From contig JBGUKW010000187.1 of assembly GCA_045114665.1 (NCBI GenBank), forward strand, positions 1-6,729: a stretch of DNA of 6,729 nt. Reading direction: 5' to 3'. The notes beneath the pieces were generated by a model. The model saw only the letters and a program-made list of their open reading frames with translations, was not told the origin of the DNA and did not search any database. Shown piece after piece: positions 1 through 6,698 of this stretch. The translations under genes and the position numbers were made by a program. Numbering within the stretch: position 1 is the first letter of the stretch; every line of letters begins with the position of its first letter. Source of the stretch: CADAWZ01 sp045114665. GTDB lineage: Bacteria; Vulcanimicrobiota; CADAWZ01.

Positions 1-325
1 TTGAAACCTGTAAAAGTAATGTCGATTTTCCAATTCCAGGAGGTCCACCAACTAAAATTACTGATCCTGGTACTATTCCGCCTCCTAAAACTCTGTCAAG
101 TTCTTCCGAACCTGTTTTTATTCTTTGGTGTTCAGCTGTGTCTATTTCCTGTATTTTTTCAGGTTTTGATCCTTGGACAAGAAGAGAATTATTTATAGAA
201 GATGATTTTTGTATTATTGCCTCTTCTTGAAATGTGTTCCATTTGTCGCAATCTGGACATCTACCTATCCATTTTAGTGATACAGAACCACAATTCGAAC
301 ATACATATTGTGTTTTTGGTTTCAT
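1..325 (-). CDS. radA: DNA repair protein RadA/Sms, N-terminal part (cut by left edge)
   Basis: RadA is a RecA-related ATPase and helicase that processes branched recombination intermediates during DNA repair. The first 108 codons are present; the family is usually about 450 residues, so roughly a quarter is visible. Seen here: a four-cysteine zinc finger (C9, C12, C23, C26, two CxxC pairs with the W-I-G-R-C-P-D-C signature), a variable linker to about residue 65, the family motif TGSEELDRVLGGG at 71-83, and a Walker A loop GGPPGIGKST at 93-102. The second Pro of that loop stands where I expect an acidic residue (GGDPGIGKST) in most RadA proteins; this is a mild variation. The RadA-specific KNRFG motif and the Lon-like C-terminal domain lie outside the window. 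ATG at 325-323 fits the normal family start. It follows clpC in the same direction after 67 bases, so co-transcription is likely. Confidence 0.95.
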   Translation of the reverse strand, partial: MKPKTQYVCSNCGSVSLKWIGRCPDCDKWNTFQEEAIIQKSSSINNSLLVQGSKPEKIQEIDTAEHQRIKTGSEELDRVLGGGIVPGSVILVGGPPGIGKSTLLLQVS

Positions 326-337
326 AGTTTTTAATTA

Positions 338-379
338 TTCCCTTTCACATTTGAATAATTATTCAAATGTGAAAGGGAA
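338..379. repeat. Perfect 42-bp palindrome between clpC and radA
   Basis: The arm TTCCCTTTCACATTTGAATA and its exact reverse complement meet around a central AATT-type core with no mismatch, giving 21 paired positions. Pairing stops at 337/380. In the clpC-radA direction the right arm contains GAAAGGG, the only Shine-Dalgarno-like sequence before radA, ending 14 bases from the radA ATG. As RNA the hairpin would hide that site. No U-run follows on the minus strand (TAATTAAAAAC), so it is not a standard terminator for clpC. On the plus strand a T-rich stretch follows, but no plus-strand gene precedes it. It could be an RNA stability or processing hairpin, a translation control element for radA, a dimeric-regulator operator, or a dispersed intergenic repeat. 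The palindrome is certain; the role is unknown. Confidence 0.9.
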
Positions 380-392
380 ATATATCTATTTT

Positions 393-2852
393 TTATTTAT
401 CTTCTTCAACTTTTGAAAATTTTAATTTTTTCTCATCATCTGGGTCTATGTCGATTAAGACTGTATCTCCTTCTTCATAACCACCTCTGATGAATTCTTC
501 AGCAAGAGGGTCTTCAACCATTCTTTGAATTGCTCTTCTGAGTGGTCTTGCACCATAAGCAGGATCATATCCTTCTTTTGCAAGTCTCGTTCTTGCCTCT
601 TCTGTTATTTTCATCTTGCGTTTGCGATCTTCAATCTCTTTTCTTACTCTATTCATCATAAGATCGACAATTTGCTTGATTTCATTTTCGCCAAGGTGAT
701 GGAAAACTATTGTTTCATCAATTCTGTTTAAAAGCTCTGGTTTAAACAGCTTTTTGACTTCGTCCATTATTTTTCTTTTTGTTCTCTCATGTTTTGCTTC
801 TGGAGAACCTGTATCTTTTACCGATCTAATACCGATTTCTCCGCCTTCTATTGTTGAAGATGTACCGATATTTGAAGTCATTATTATGACAGTATTTTTG
901 AAGTTCACATTTCTTCCCTGTGAATCTGTCAATCTTCCGTCTTCAAGAATTTGTAGAAGGATATTAAATACATCTGGATGAGCTTTTTCTATTTCGTCTA
1001 AGAGAACAACAGAATATGGCTTTCTTCTGACAACTTCAGTGAGCTGTCCGCCTTCTTCAAATCCAACATATCCTGGAGGAGCTCCGATGAGACGAGATAC
1101 AGCAAATTTTTCCATATATTCAGACATATCTATTCTTACGAGTGCATCTTCATCATCGAATAAAAATTCGGTGAGAGCTTTTGCAAGTTCTGTTTTTCCT
1201 ATACCTGTTGGACCTAAGAATATAAATGAACCTACTGGACGCTTTGGATCTTGAAGTCCAGCTCTTGCTCTTCTTATTGATTTTGAAATTATATGTATTG
1301 CTTCATCCTGTCCGATGATTCTCTTCTTTAATTCATCTTCCATAGCAAGAAGTTTTTTAGATTCTTCTTTTGCAAGTTTTGTAACAGGAATCTTTGTTTG
1401 CTGAGATACTACATAAGCAACATCATCTTCTGTCAAAACATTGAGGTTAGAACCTCTATTGTTTTTCTTTTCTTCCCATTCTGCACGAAGCTCAACAATT
1501 TTTTCTCTCAATTCATCTTCTTTTTCTCTGCATTTTGCAGCTTTTTCGTATTCTTGGGCTTTTATTACAGTCTCTTTTTCTTCTTTGATTCTTCTTAAAT
1601 CTGCTTCCGCTTTTCTGAGTTCTGCAGGTGGAAGTGTTGCTTTTAGACGAACTCTTGAAGATGATTCATCTATTACATCAATGGCTTTATCTGGCAAAAA
1701 TCTATCACTTATATATCTGTCTGCAAGTTTTACAGCCATAACGATCGCTTCATCAGTAATTCTGATTTTGTGATGTGCTTCGTATCTGTCTCTTAATCCC
1801 TTCAAAATTTCTATTGTCTGTTCTTGTGTTGGCTCTTCGATTCTTACAGGTTGGAATCTTCTCTCAAGTGCTGCGTCTTTTTCGACATGTTTTCTGTATT
1901 CATCAGGAGTTGTTGAACCTATACACTGCAATTCTCCTCTTGCTAATGGTGGCTTTAGGATATTTGCTGCATCTAATGAGCCTTCTGCTGAACCAGCACC
2001 AACTATTACATGTAATTCGTCTATGAATAGTATTATTTCACCAGAAGCTGAACGGATTTCTTCCATTATTTTTTTGAGTCGTTCTTCAAATTCGCCTCTG
2101 TATTTAGTACCTGCTACAATAGAAGCCATATCTATATTAACAACTCTTTTGTCTCTTATTGTCTCTGGAACATCATTTTCACATATTCTTTGAGCAAGTC
2201 CCTCGACAATAGCTGTTTTACCAACACCTGGTTCACCCAATAGTGCAGGATTATTTTTTTGTCTTCTCGACAAGATTTGTATTATTCTGTCAATCTCTGT
2301 CTGTCTTCCGATTACAGGGTCTAATTTTTTCTCTCTAGCAAGTTTTGTCAAGTCTCTACTATACTGATCGAGGGTAGGGGTCTTGGTTTTCTCTTTTACT
2401 TGCTGTGGGGTTGGAGTATCTATTCCCAATATATTTGTTATTTCTGATTTTATTCTATTAATATCTATGCCTAAGTTGTTTAAAACTCTTGAAGCAACAC
2501 CTTCACTTTCTTTTATAAGTCCTAAAAGAAGGTGTTCTGTGCCTATGTAGTTATTAGATAAACTTCTTGCTTCTTCATAGGCTATTTCAATAACTTTTTT
2601 GGCTCTTGGGGTAAATACTACTTCTGGACTTTTGGATTTTGGTGAATTTGCAGTATTTGCCTCAACTTCTTTTCTGAGTTTTGAGAGTGTCAGACCAAGT
2701 CTTTCTAGGACTTTAGCTGCAACACTTTCTCCTTCGCTCATTATTCCAAGGAGCAAATGCTCTGTTCCTATATAGTTTGTTCCAATTCTTTGAGCTTCTT
2801 CCTGAGCAAGTACAATAGATCTTCTGGCTCGTTCTGTAAAAGGTTCCCACAT
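393..2852 (-). CDS. clpC: ATP-dependent Clp protease ATP-binding subunit ClpC
   Basis: ClpC is a cytoplasmic hexameric AAA+ unfoldase that feeds substrates to the ClpP peptidase. The protein has 819 residues, normal for the family. It shows two Clp N-domain repeats (about 1-140), a first AAA+ module with Walker A GEPGVGKT at 206-213, Walker B ending D278-E279 and pore-loop Y251, a UVR-like coiled-coil middle domain at about 410-465, a second AAA+ module with Walker A GPTGIGKT at 547-554, Walker B D619-E620 and pore-loop GYVG at 594-597, and a C-terminal domain with sensor-2 GAR at 767-769. E31 and E106 match the glutamates that bind phospho-arginine in Bacillus subtilis ClpC. The likely ClpP-docking tripeptide is IGI (673-675) rather than the usual [ILV]-G-[FL]. 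ATG at 2852 was chosen because it follows a strong AAGGAGGG site and gives the family N-terminus; a TTG at 2948 would add 32 atypical residues. No ctsR, mcsA or mcsB lies beside it. Confidence 0.97.
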   Translation of the reverse strand: MWEPFTERARRSIVLAQEEAQRIGTNYIGTEHLLLGIMSEGESVAAKVLERLGLTLSKLRKEVEANTANSPKSKSPEVVFTPRAKKVIEIAYEEARSLSNNYIGTEHLLLGLIKESEGVASRVLNNLGIDINRIKSEITNILGIDTPTPQQVKEKTKTPTLDQYSRDLTKLAREKKLDPVIGRQTEIDRIIQILSRRQKNNPALLGEPGVGKTAIVEGLAQRICENDVPETIRDKRVVNIDMASIVAGTKYRGEFEERLKKIMEEIRSASGEIILFIDELHVIVGAGSAEGSLDAANILKPPLARGELQCIGSTTPDEYRKHVEKDAALERRFQPVRIEEPTQEQTIEILKGLRDRYEAHHKIRITDEAIVMAVKLADRYISDRFLPDKAIDVIDESSSRVRLKATLPPAELRKAEADLRRIKEEKETVIKAQEYEKAAKCREKEDELREKIVELRAEWEEKKNNRGSNLNVLTEDDVAYVVSQQTKIPVTKLAKEESKKLLAMEDELKKRIIGQDEAIHIISKSIRRARAGLQDPKRPVGSFIFLGPTGIGKTELAKALTEFLFDDEDALVRIDMSEYMEKFAVSRLIGAPPGYVGFEEGGQLTEVVRRKPYSVVLLDEIEKAHPDVFNILLQILEDGRLTDSQGRNVNFKNTVIIMTSNIGTSSTIEGGEIGIRSVKDTGSPEAKHERTKRKIMDEVKKLFKPELLNRIDETIVFHHLGENEIKQIVDLMMNRVRKEIEDRKRKMKITEEARTRLAKEGYDPAYGARPLRRAIQRMVEDPLAEEFIRGGYEEGDTVLIDIDPDDEKKLKFSKVEEDK

Positions 2853-2862
2853 AAAATTTTTT

Positions 2863-2870
2863 CCCTCCTT
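2863..2870 (-). promoter_or_regulatory. Strong ribosome binding site of clpC
   Basis: On the minus strand the sequence reads AAGGAGGG, a near-perfect anti-16S match, followed by 10 A/T bases and the ATG of clpC at 2852. It decides the start codon against the longer in-frame TTG start at 2948. Confidence 0.85.
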
Positions 2871-2879
2871 GTTTTCCGT

Positions 2880-2939
2880 TGCCTTTATACTTATAAATTC
2901 TATGGATTTTACTTTGTTTTTCGACAATATGCCTTTATA
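2880..2939. repeat. Two copies of TGCCTTTATA, 50 bp apart
   Basis: The 10-mer TGCCTTTATA occurs at 2880-2889 and again at 2930-2939 in the clpC leader/promoter region (TATAAAGGCA on the clpC strand). The copies flank the putative clpC promoter and are exactly 50 bp apart. They may be paired regulator sites, but in AT-rich DNA chance is not excluded. Confidence 0.5.
2897..2927 (-). promoter_or_regulatory. Possible weak clpC promoter
   Basis: On the minus strand TTGTCG (2927-2922) and TAGAAT (2902-2897) are separated by 19 bases. The -10 matches consensus at five of six bases, but the -35 is poor and the spacing is long. It would give a leader of roughly 40 bases ahead of the start codon. I saw no CIRCE element or CtsR heptad repeat, so heat-shock control of the usual Firmicutes types is not evident. 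This is a tentative assignment. Confidence 0.25.
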
Positions 2940-2971
2940 TCCTTTCAAATGTCTTATAAAAAATTAACTAT

Positions 2972-3001
2972 GTGAAATAAAAAATGCTCTAAAGGTAAAA
3001 T
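2972..3001 (+). promoter_or_regulatory. Possible glmS promoter
   Basis: GTGAAA (2972-2977) and TAAAAT (2996-3001) are separated by 18 bases and lie about 65 bases before the glmS start. The -10 matches the consensus at five of six bases, the -35 at four of six. The remaining leader of about 60 bases is too short for a glmS ribozyme, and no ribozyme core is visible. The assignment is tentative. Confidence 0.3.
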
Positions 3002-3055
3002 ATTTATTGTGTTGAATTTTTAAAATGATTATTTTGATTTTAATCTTCATTATTT

Positions 3056-3059
3056 GGAG
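3056..3059 (+). promoter_or_regulatory. Ribosome binding site of glmS
   Basis: GGAG lies 7 bases before the ATG at 3067. It supports the start that puts the catalytic cysteine at residue 2, and sits inside the hydrophobic extension that a start at 3025 would add. Confidence 0.8.
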
Positions 3060-3066
3060 TTTTAAT

Positions 3067-4896
3067 ATGTGCGGTATTGTTGGATATTATGGAAAAAGAA
3101 ATGTTCCAGAAGTTGTTCTTAATGGACTAAAAACACTTGAATATAGAGGTTATGATTCTTCAGGAATGGCTTTTGTTGGAGAAAAAGGTCTTTCTATCAT
3201 AAAAAGTGTTGGAAAAATTAAGGAATTAGAAGATAAATTTAATAAAAATCCTATTAATGGAATAGTTGGTATTGGTCACAGTAGATGGGCAACCCATGGA
3301 ATTCCGTCTGAGGCTAATGCACATCCTCATATTGATTGTAAAAATAAAATTGCTGTTGTTCACAATGGAATAATAGAAAATTTTATGGAGTTAAAAAAAG
3401 AGCTTATTTCTAAAGGTCATAAATTTGTTTCAGATACAGATACTGAAGTAATTGTACATTTAATAGAAGACAATTACACAGATAATTTTGAAGAGGCGTT
3501 TAAAAAATCTGTTCCACTATTAAAAGGTGCTTTTGCCATTGCCGTTATATGTGCAGATTGTCCAGATACCATATTTTTTGCTAGAATGAAGTCTCCACTT
3601 GTGATAGGAATTGGAAGAGGGGAAACTTTCTTGGCTTCAGATGTGGTTGCCTTTTTGGATTATGCAAGAGAAGTTGTTTATATAGATAATGGACAGCTTG
3701 GGTATATTAAGGAAGGCAAAATCTTAATGTTTGATTTTGAGGGAACTCCTATAAAATATAAAACATCTATGGTTTTGTGGGATGCTGAAATGGCTAAAAA
3801 AAATGGCTATAAATATTTTATGTTAAAAGAAATATATGAACAGCCAGAGTGTCTTGCAAAAACAATAAATGGAACAATCCGAAATAATGATTTTTATTTA
3901 CCTAATTTTAATATTTCTGTAGAGCATTTAAAAAAGATTAGGCGTATTTATATAGTGGCATGTGGAACTGCATATCATGCAGGTTTTCTTGGAAAATATT
4001 TTATTGAAGAACTTGCAAAATTACCTGTTGATATAGATGTAGCTTCTGAATTTATTTATAGAGAGCCTATAATTTCAGATGACACACTTTTTATAGCCAT
4101 CAGTCAGTCTGGGGAAACTGCAGATACTAAAGAAGCAGTAGTAAAAGCCAGAAAATTTGGAGTAAAAACTGTTGCTGTAACAAATGTTGTTGGAAGTTCA
4201 ATAACAAGAGAAGTTGATGGTATAATTTATACAAATGCTGGATTTGAGAAAGGTGTTGCTGCTACAAAGAGTTTTACTACTCAGGTTTTGGTAATGTATG
4301 TTATTGCTCTCTATTTAGCAAAGATTAGGAAAATGATAAGTGAAGAAGCACTTTTAGAATACATATCTGAACTTTCTTCTATTTCTCAAAAAATAGAACT
4401 TATTTTACAACATAAAAATATTGAAAATATAAAAATGATAGCTCGTATGTATCAAAATTGTAGAGATTTTCTATTTTTGGGAAGAAATGTAAATTATCCA
4501 TTGGCACTTGAAGGTGCTTTGAAATTAAAGGAGATTTCATATATTCATGCTGAGGGATATGCAGCTGGTGAAATGAAACATGGTCCTATTGCACTTATTG
4601 ATGAAAATTGTCCTGTTGTGGTTATTATGACTAAATCTAAATTATATGAAAAGGTTATAAGTAATGTCAAAGAAGTTGCAGCAAGAAAAGGACTTGTAAT
4701 TGGAATAGCTTCAGAAGGTGATGATACAGCAAAAACGGTTGTAAAGAATTTGATAAAAATTCCAGATGCTTCTCCTTATGTTTCAGCTATTCTTTCTGTC
4801 ATACCTCTTCAGTTGTTGTCATATTATATTGCAGATGTCAGGGGTTGTGATATAGATCAGCCGAGAAATTTGGCAAAGAGCGTAACGGTGGAATAA
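3067..4896 (+). CDS. glmS: Glutamine--fructose-6-phosphate aminotransferase (isomerizing)
   Basis: GlmS converts fructose-6-phosphate and glutamine to glucosamine-6-phosphate and glutamate, the first step toward UDP-GlcNAc for peptidoglycan and other glycans. It works in the cytoplasm. At 609 residues it equals the E. coli enzyme. The N-terminal class II glutaminase domain begins MCGIVGYYG, with Cys2 as nucleophile after Met removal, followed by SRWATHG at 72-78, HNG at 99-101 and SDTDTE at 122-127. Two SIS sugar-isomerase domains follow: CGTAYHAG at 299-306 and SQSGET at 346-351 in the first, and LEGALKLKEISYIHAEGYAA with MKHGP (503-507) in the second. The canonical tail DQPRNLAKSVTVE is intact. 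The start at 3067 is preferred to 3025, because the longer form would block the catalytic cysteine. It is divergent from clpC. No convincing terminator lies directly downstream, so some read-through toward the C11 gene is possible. Confidence 0.98.
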   Translation: MCGIVGYYGKRNVPEVVLNGLKTLEYRGYDSSGMAFVGEKGLSIIKSVGKIKELEDKFNKNPINGIVGIGHSRWATHGIPSEANAHPHIDCKNKIAVVHNGIIENFMELKKELISKGHKFVSDTDTEVIVHLIEDNYTDNFEEAFKKSVPLLKGAFAIAVICADCPDTIFFARMKSPLVIGIGRGETFLASDVVAFLDYAREVVYIDNGQLGYIKEGKILMFDFEGTPIKYKTSMVLWDAEMAKKNGYKYFMLKEIYEQPECLAKTINGTIRNNDFYLPNFNISVEHLKKIRRIYIVACGTAYHAGFLGKYFIEELAKLPVDIDVASEFIYREPIISDDTLFIAISQSGETADTKEAVVKARKFGVKTVAVTNVVGSSITREVDGIIYTNAGFEKGVAATKSFTTQVLVMYVIALYLAKIRKMISEEALLEYISELSSISQKIELILQHKNIENIKMIARMYQNCRDFLFLGRNVNYPLALEGALKLKEISYIHAEGYAAGEMKHGPIALIDENCPVVVIMTKSKLYEKVISNVKEVAARKGLVIGIASEGDDTAKTVVKNLIKIPDASPYVSAILSVIPLQLLSYYIADVRGCDIDQPRNLAKSVTVE

Positions 4897-4966
4897 ATAT
4901 ATCTACAAAAAAGTTGGCTAAAATTTTGCTTTTATAAAAAATCGCTGAATTTTAACAAAATTTTTA

Positions 4967-4996
4967 TTAACATTTATATCTATTTTGTGATATATT
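4967..4996 (+). promoter_or_regulatory. Promoter of the C11 peptidase gene
   Basis: TTAACA (4967-4972) and TATATT (4991-4996) each match consensus at five of six bases and are separated by 18 bases, with a TG extended -10 dinucleotide at 4988-4989. Transcription would start near 5003, giving a leader of about 35-40 bases. This suggests the peptidase gene is expressed independently of glmS. The rest of the 4897-5039 spacer is very AT-rich, with no other element I can support. Confidence 0.55.
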
Positions 4997-5013
4997 TAAT
5001 AAATACAAGAAAA

Positions 5014-5031
5014 ATAAAAGAGATAAAAGAG
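5014..5031 (+). repeat. Tandem ATAAAAGAG x2 with weak ribosome binding site
   Basis: The 9-mer ATAAAAGAG occurs twice in tandem (5014-5022 and 5023-5031). The GAG of the second copy lies 8 bases before the ATG at 5040 and is the only Shine-Dalgarno-like site there. It is much weaker than the clpC site, so translation may be modest. Confidence 0.6.
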
Positions 5032-5039
5032 ACGAAATT

Positions 5040-6425
5040 ATGAATATAAGTAATATAACATCTCAAAATTTAAATAATATTCAAAATTTACAGAATAATC
5101 CTCAACAAGAAGTTAAAGCAACTTCTATGCCTGTTGAAGAAGAAATTGTAACAGAAGAAGAGTTATTGGCTCTTGAAGATTTATTTGCACAACAAGAACT
5201 TGAAGAATCCAAACCTGAAGCTCATAAAAATTGGACTGTTCTTCACTATGGAGCAGGTGATAATGATGTTGGTGATTATATAAAACAGGGTGTTCAAAGG
5301 ATGGAGCGAGTAGGTTCAAGTGATTCAGCCCATGTCGTCTCAATGCTTGATCTTCCAAAACAAAATTGCGTTACATATTATGTAACTAAAAATCACCATT
5401 TTGGAATCAATTCACCTGTCGTAAAAGAAAATGGTTGCAATGTCAATATGGCCGATCCTGATACTCTTGCACAATTTATAGCTTGGGGTATCAAGAAATA
5501 TCCTTCTGATCATGTTGCTGTCATTTTAAATAGTCATGGTGGTGGCTCAAAAGGAGCTATTGTTGAAGAATATGGTCATGGTTTTGGCGATATGATGACT
5601 CCACAAGAACTAAAACAGGCTTTTTCTAAAGCTGAAGAAATAACAGGAAAGAAAGTTGATGTACTTGGATTTGATGCCTGCCTTATGGCAAATATGGAAT
5701 CTGTTTATGAATTAAAAGATTCTGCAAATTATATTGTTGCTTCTGAAGAAACAGAAATTGCAGGCAGAAGCTATGGTTTGAATCTTTTAGGCTTGAAGGG
5801 TAAAGAAATAAAAATTGCAGGACTTTGGCCATACGCACAAGTTTTAAGAGGATTAGAACCTTCATTTTTTGATAAACTTTTAAATGGAAAAACAGAAGTT
5901 ACACCTGAAGAATTTGCAAAACATATTGTAAAAACGGCTTCTAAACATCAAAAAGATTTACAGACTATGTCTGCAATAGATACAAGTAAGATTGGCAAAG
6001 TAGCAGCTACAGTAGATGAGTTTGCAAAAGCAATTTTAGAAGCAACAAAAGATTTGGACAATGTTGGAATTTTAAATAAAATTAAAGATGGTACAAAGAG
6101 TTTTGACAATTCTTCAAAAGATATATATCACTTCTGTGAATTGATTGCAAATTCTGATGAATTACAAGATGAAACTCTAAAATCTGAAGCTAAAAAAGTT
6201 ATGTCTGCTATTGATGAAGCTGTTATTGCTCATCAAAGTGAAAAAGAATATTATGGTAATGCCCATGGGCTTCAAATGGAAATTCCTAAATACAATCTTG
6301 GAAAAGATTATGTCGATTTGCAATTTGCAAAAGATACACATTGGGATGAAGCAGTTGAATCAATGGATATGATTAATATTTTCAAAAAACTTAAAGATAA
6401 AATCCCAGAAGCAGAACTCGTTTAA
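5040..6425 (+). CDS. Clostripain-like cysteine peptidase (family C11), no signal peptide
   Basis: The 461-residue protein belongs to the C11 (clostripain) family of clan CD cysteine peptidases, which usually cleave after Arg or Lys. Seen here: an N/Q-rich, probably disordered start (residues 1-25), an acidic helical stretch (33-60), then the family core beginning NWTVLHYGAGDNDVGDY at 64-80. The catalytic dyad is intact: H166 in NSHGGG and C214 in FDACLM. D212 sits where clostripain and PmC11 have the S1 aspartate that selects basic P1 residues. ASEETE (234-239) and the late YGNAHGLQMEIP segment also fit the family. There is no hydrophobic signal peptide or lipobox, unusual because known C11 members are mostly exported. 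No transmembrane segment is visible. It is flanked by its own promoter and terminator. Family assignment is strong; substrate and location are unknown. It could be cytosolic, or exported by a route not evident from the sequence. Confidence 0.9.
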   Translation: MNISNITSQNLNNIQNLQNNPQQEVKATSMPVEEEIVTEEELLALEDLFAQQELEESKPEAHKNWTVLHYGAGDNDVGDYIKQGVQRMERVGSSDSAHVVSMLDLPKQNCVTYYVTKNHHFGINSPVVKENGCNVNMADPDTLAQFIAWGIKKYPSDHVAVILNSHGGGSKGAIVEEYGHGFGDMMTPQELKQAFSKAEEITGKKVDVLGFDACLMANMESVYELKDSANYIVASEETEIAGRSYGLNLLGLKGKEIKIAGLWPYAQVLRGLEPSFFDKLLNGKTEVTPEEFAKHIVKTASKHQKDLQTMSAIDTSKIGKVAATVDEFAKAILEATKDLDNVGILNKIKDGTKSFDNSSKDIYHFCELIANSDELQDETLKSEAKKVMSAIDEAVIAHQSEKEYYGNAHGLQMEIPKYNLGKDYVDLQFAKDTHWDEAVESMDMINIFKKLKDKIPEAELV

Positions 6426-6428
6426 GTA

Positions 6429-6484
6429 AATGGACTTTCATCTAGGATACAAGTAACCGAGGTGAAAGTCCGTTATTTTTTTTT
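6429..6484 (+). terminator. Intrinsic terminator of the C11 peptidase gene
   Basis: The arms GGACTTTCATCTAGG (6432-6446) and CCGAGGTGAAAGTCC (6457-6471) pair around a 10-base loop, with one G-U wobble and one A-G mismatch. A run of nine T residues follows at 6476-6484. It begins 3 bases after the stop codon. Confidence 0.92.
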
Positions 6485-6494
6485 GAAAAAAATA

Positions 6495-6522
6495 TTGACA
6501 TAAACTAAAAAAAATATGCAAT
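6495..6522 (+). promoter_or_regulatory. Possible promoter with consensus -35, reading out of the window
   Basis: A perfect TTGACA (6495-6500) lies just after the terminator. The best -10 is TGCAAT (6517-6522) at 16 bases, four of six matches. If real, transcription runs right through the structured region at 6617-6698 toward a gene beyond the window. A perfect TATAAT at 6563-6568 has no matching -35. Confidence 0.3.
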
Positions 6523-6616
6523 ATATGTATGAACACAAAATATATTAATACGAAAACTTATATATAATATAAATTATCATATAGTGTAATGTGTGAAATA
6601 TCGTAAAAAGATTCTT

Positions 6617-6636
6617 ACCGAAATGCACCGTAATGC
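6617..6636 (+). repeat. Tandem 10-mer repeat ACCG(A/T)AATGC
   Basis: ACCGAAATGC (6617-6626) is followed directly by ACCGTAATGC (6627-6636), identical at nine of ten positions. The first copy plus the following ACC forms the left arm of the outer inverted repeat; the second leads into the inner CCCC/GGGG hairpin. Confidence 0.8.
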
Positions 6637-6698
6637 CCCTAAATTTATGGGGATATAAGGTGCATTTAAAATAAAGGTTCAATGCCTTTATTTTAAAT
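6621..6698. ncRNA. Candidate structured RNA or repeat element with overlapping hairpins
   Basis: AAATGCACC (6621-6629) and GGTGCATTT (6659-6667) form a perfect 9-bp outer stem. Inside it, CCCC (6636-6639) pairs with GGGG (6649-6652) over a 9-base loop, extended by AT/AT across a bulged G6635. A second hairpin pairs ATTTAAAATAAAGG (6664-6677) with CCTTTATTTTAAAT (6685-6698), 14 perfect pairs around a 7-base loop. The two main stems share bases 6664-6667, so full formation of one competes with the other. This resembles a leader RNA with alternative folds, but it may equally be the end of a small repeat element. No U-run follows the second hairpin on the plus strand. Pairings are direct observation; RNA function is inference. 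Confidence 0.4.

Noticed and set aside
1441..1773. Plus-strand open frames inside clpC, including one of 110 codons
   Set aside because: They are antisense shadows of a well-supported gene, with low-complexity S/F-rich translations and no ribosome binding site.
2853..2948. 32-residue N-terminal extension of ClpC from TTG 2948
   Set aside because: The extension does not resemble the family, and AAGGAGGG before ATG 2852 marks the true start.
3025..3066. Upstream ATG adding 14 hydrophobic residues (MIILILIFIIWSFN) to GlmS
   Set aside because: GlmS needs Cys at residue 2 exposed as nucleophile, and a good GGAG site sits 7 bases before ATG 3067. The hydrophobic run reflects AT-rich DNA.
3002..3066. 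glmS ribozyme in the glmS leader
   Set aside because: The leader is short and shows none of the ribozyme core or its stems.
2853..3066. CIRCE or CtsR operator controlling clpC
   Set aside because: No TTAGCACTC-N9-GAGTGCTAA and no GGTCAAA heptad repeat is present.
4920..4964. Inverted repeat AAAATTTTG/CAAAATTTT as glmS terminator
   Set aside because: The stem is almost all A/T with a 27-base loop and no clean T-run after it; too weak to call.
5125..5358. Minus-strand open frames inside the C11 gene
   Set aside because: They mirror the conserved C11 coding frame and encode no recognisable protein.
6664..6698. The 14-bp hairpin as a terminator
   Set aside because: It is followed by A residues, not T residues, on the plus strand, and no plus-strand gene lies before it after the terminator at 6429-6484. 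On the minus strand its flank is not a clear U-run either.
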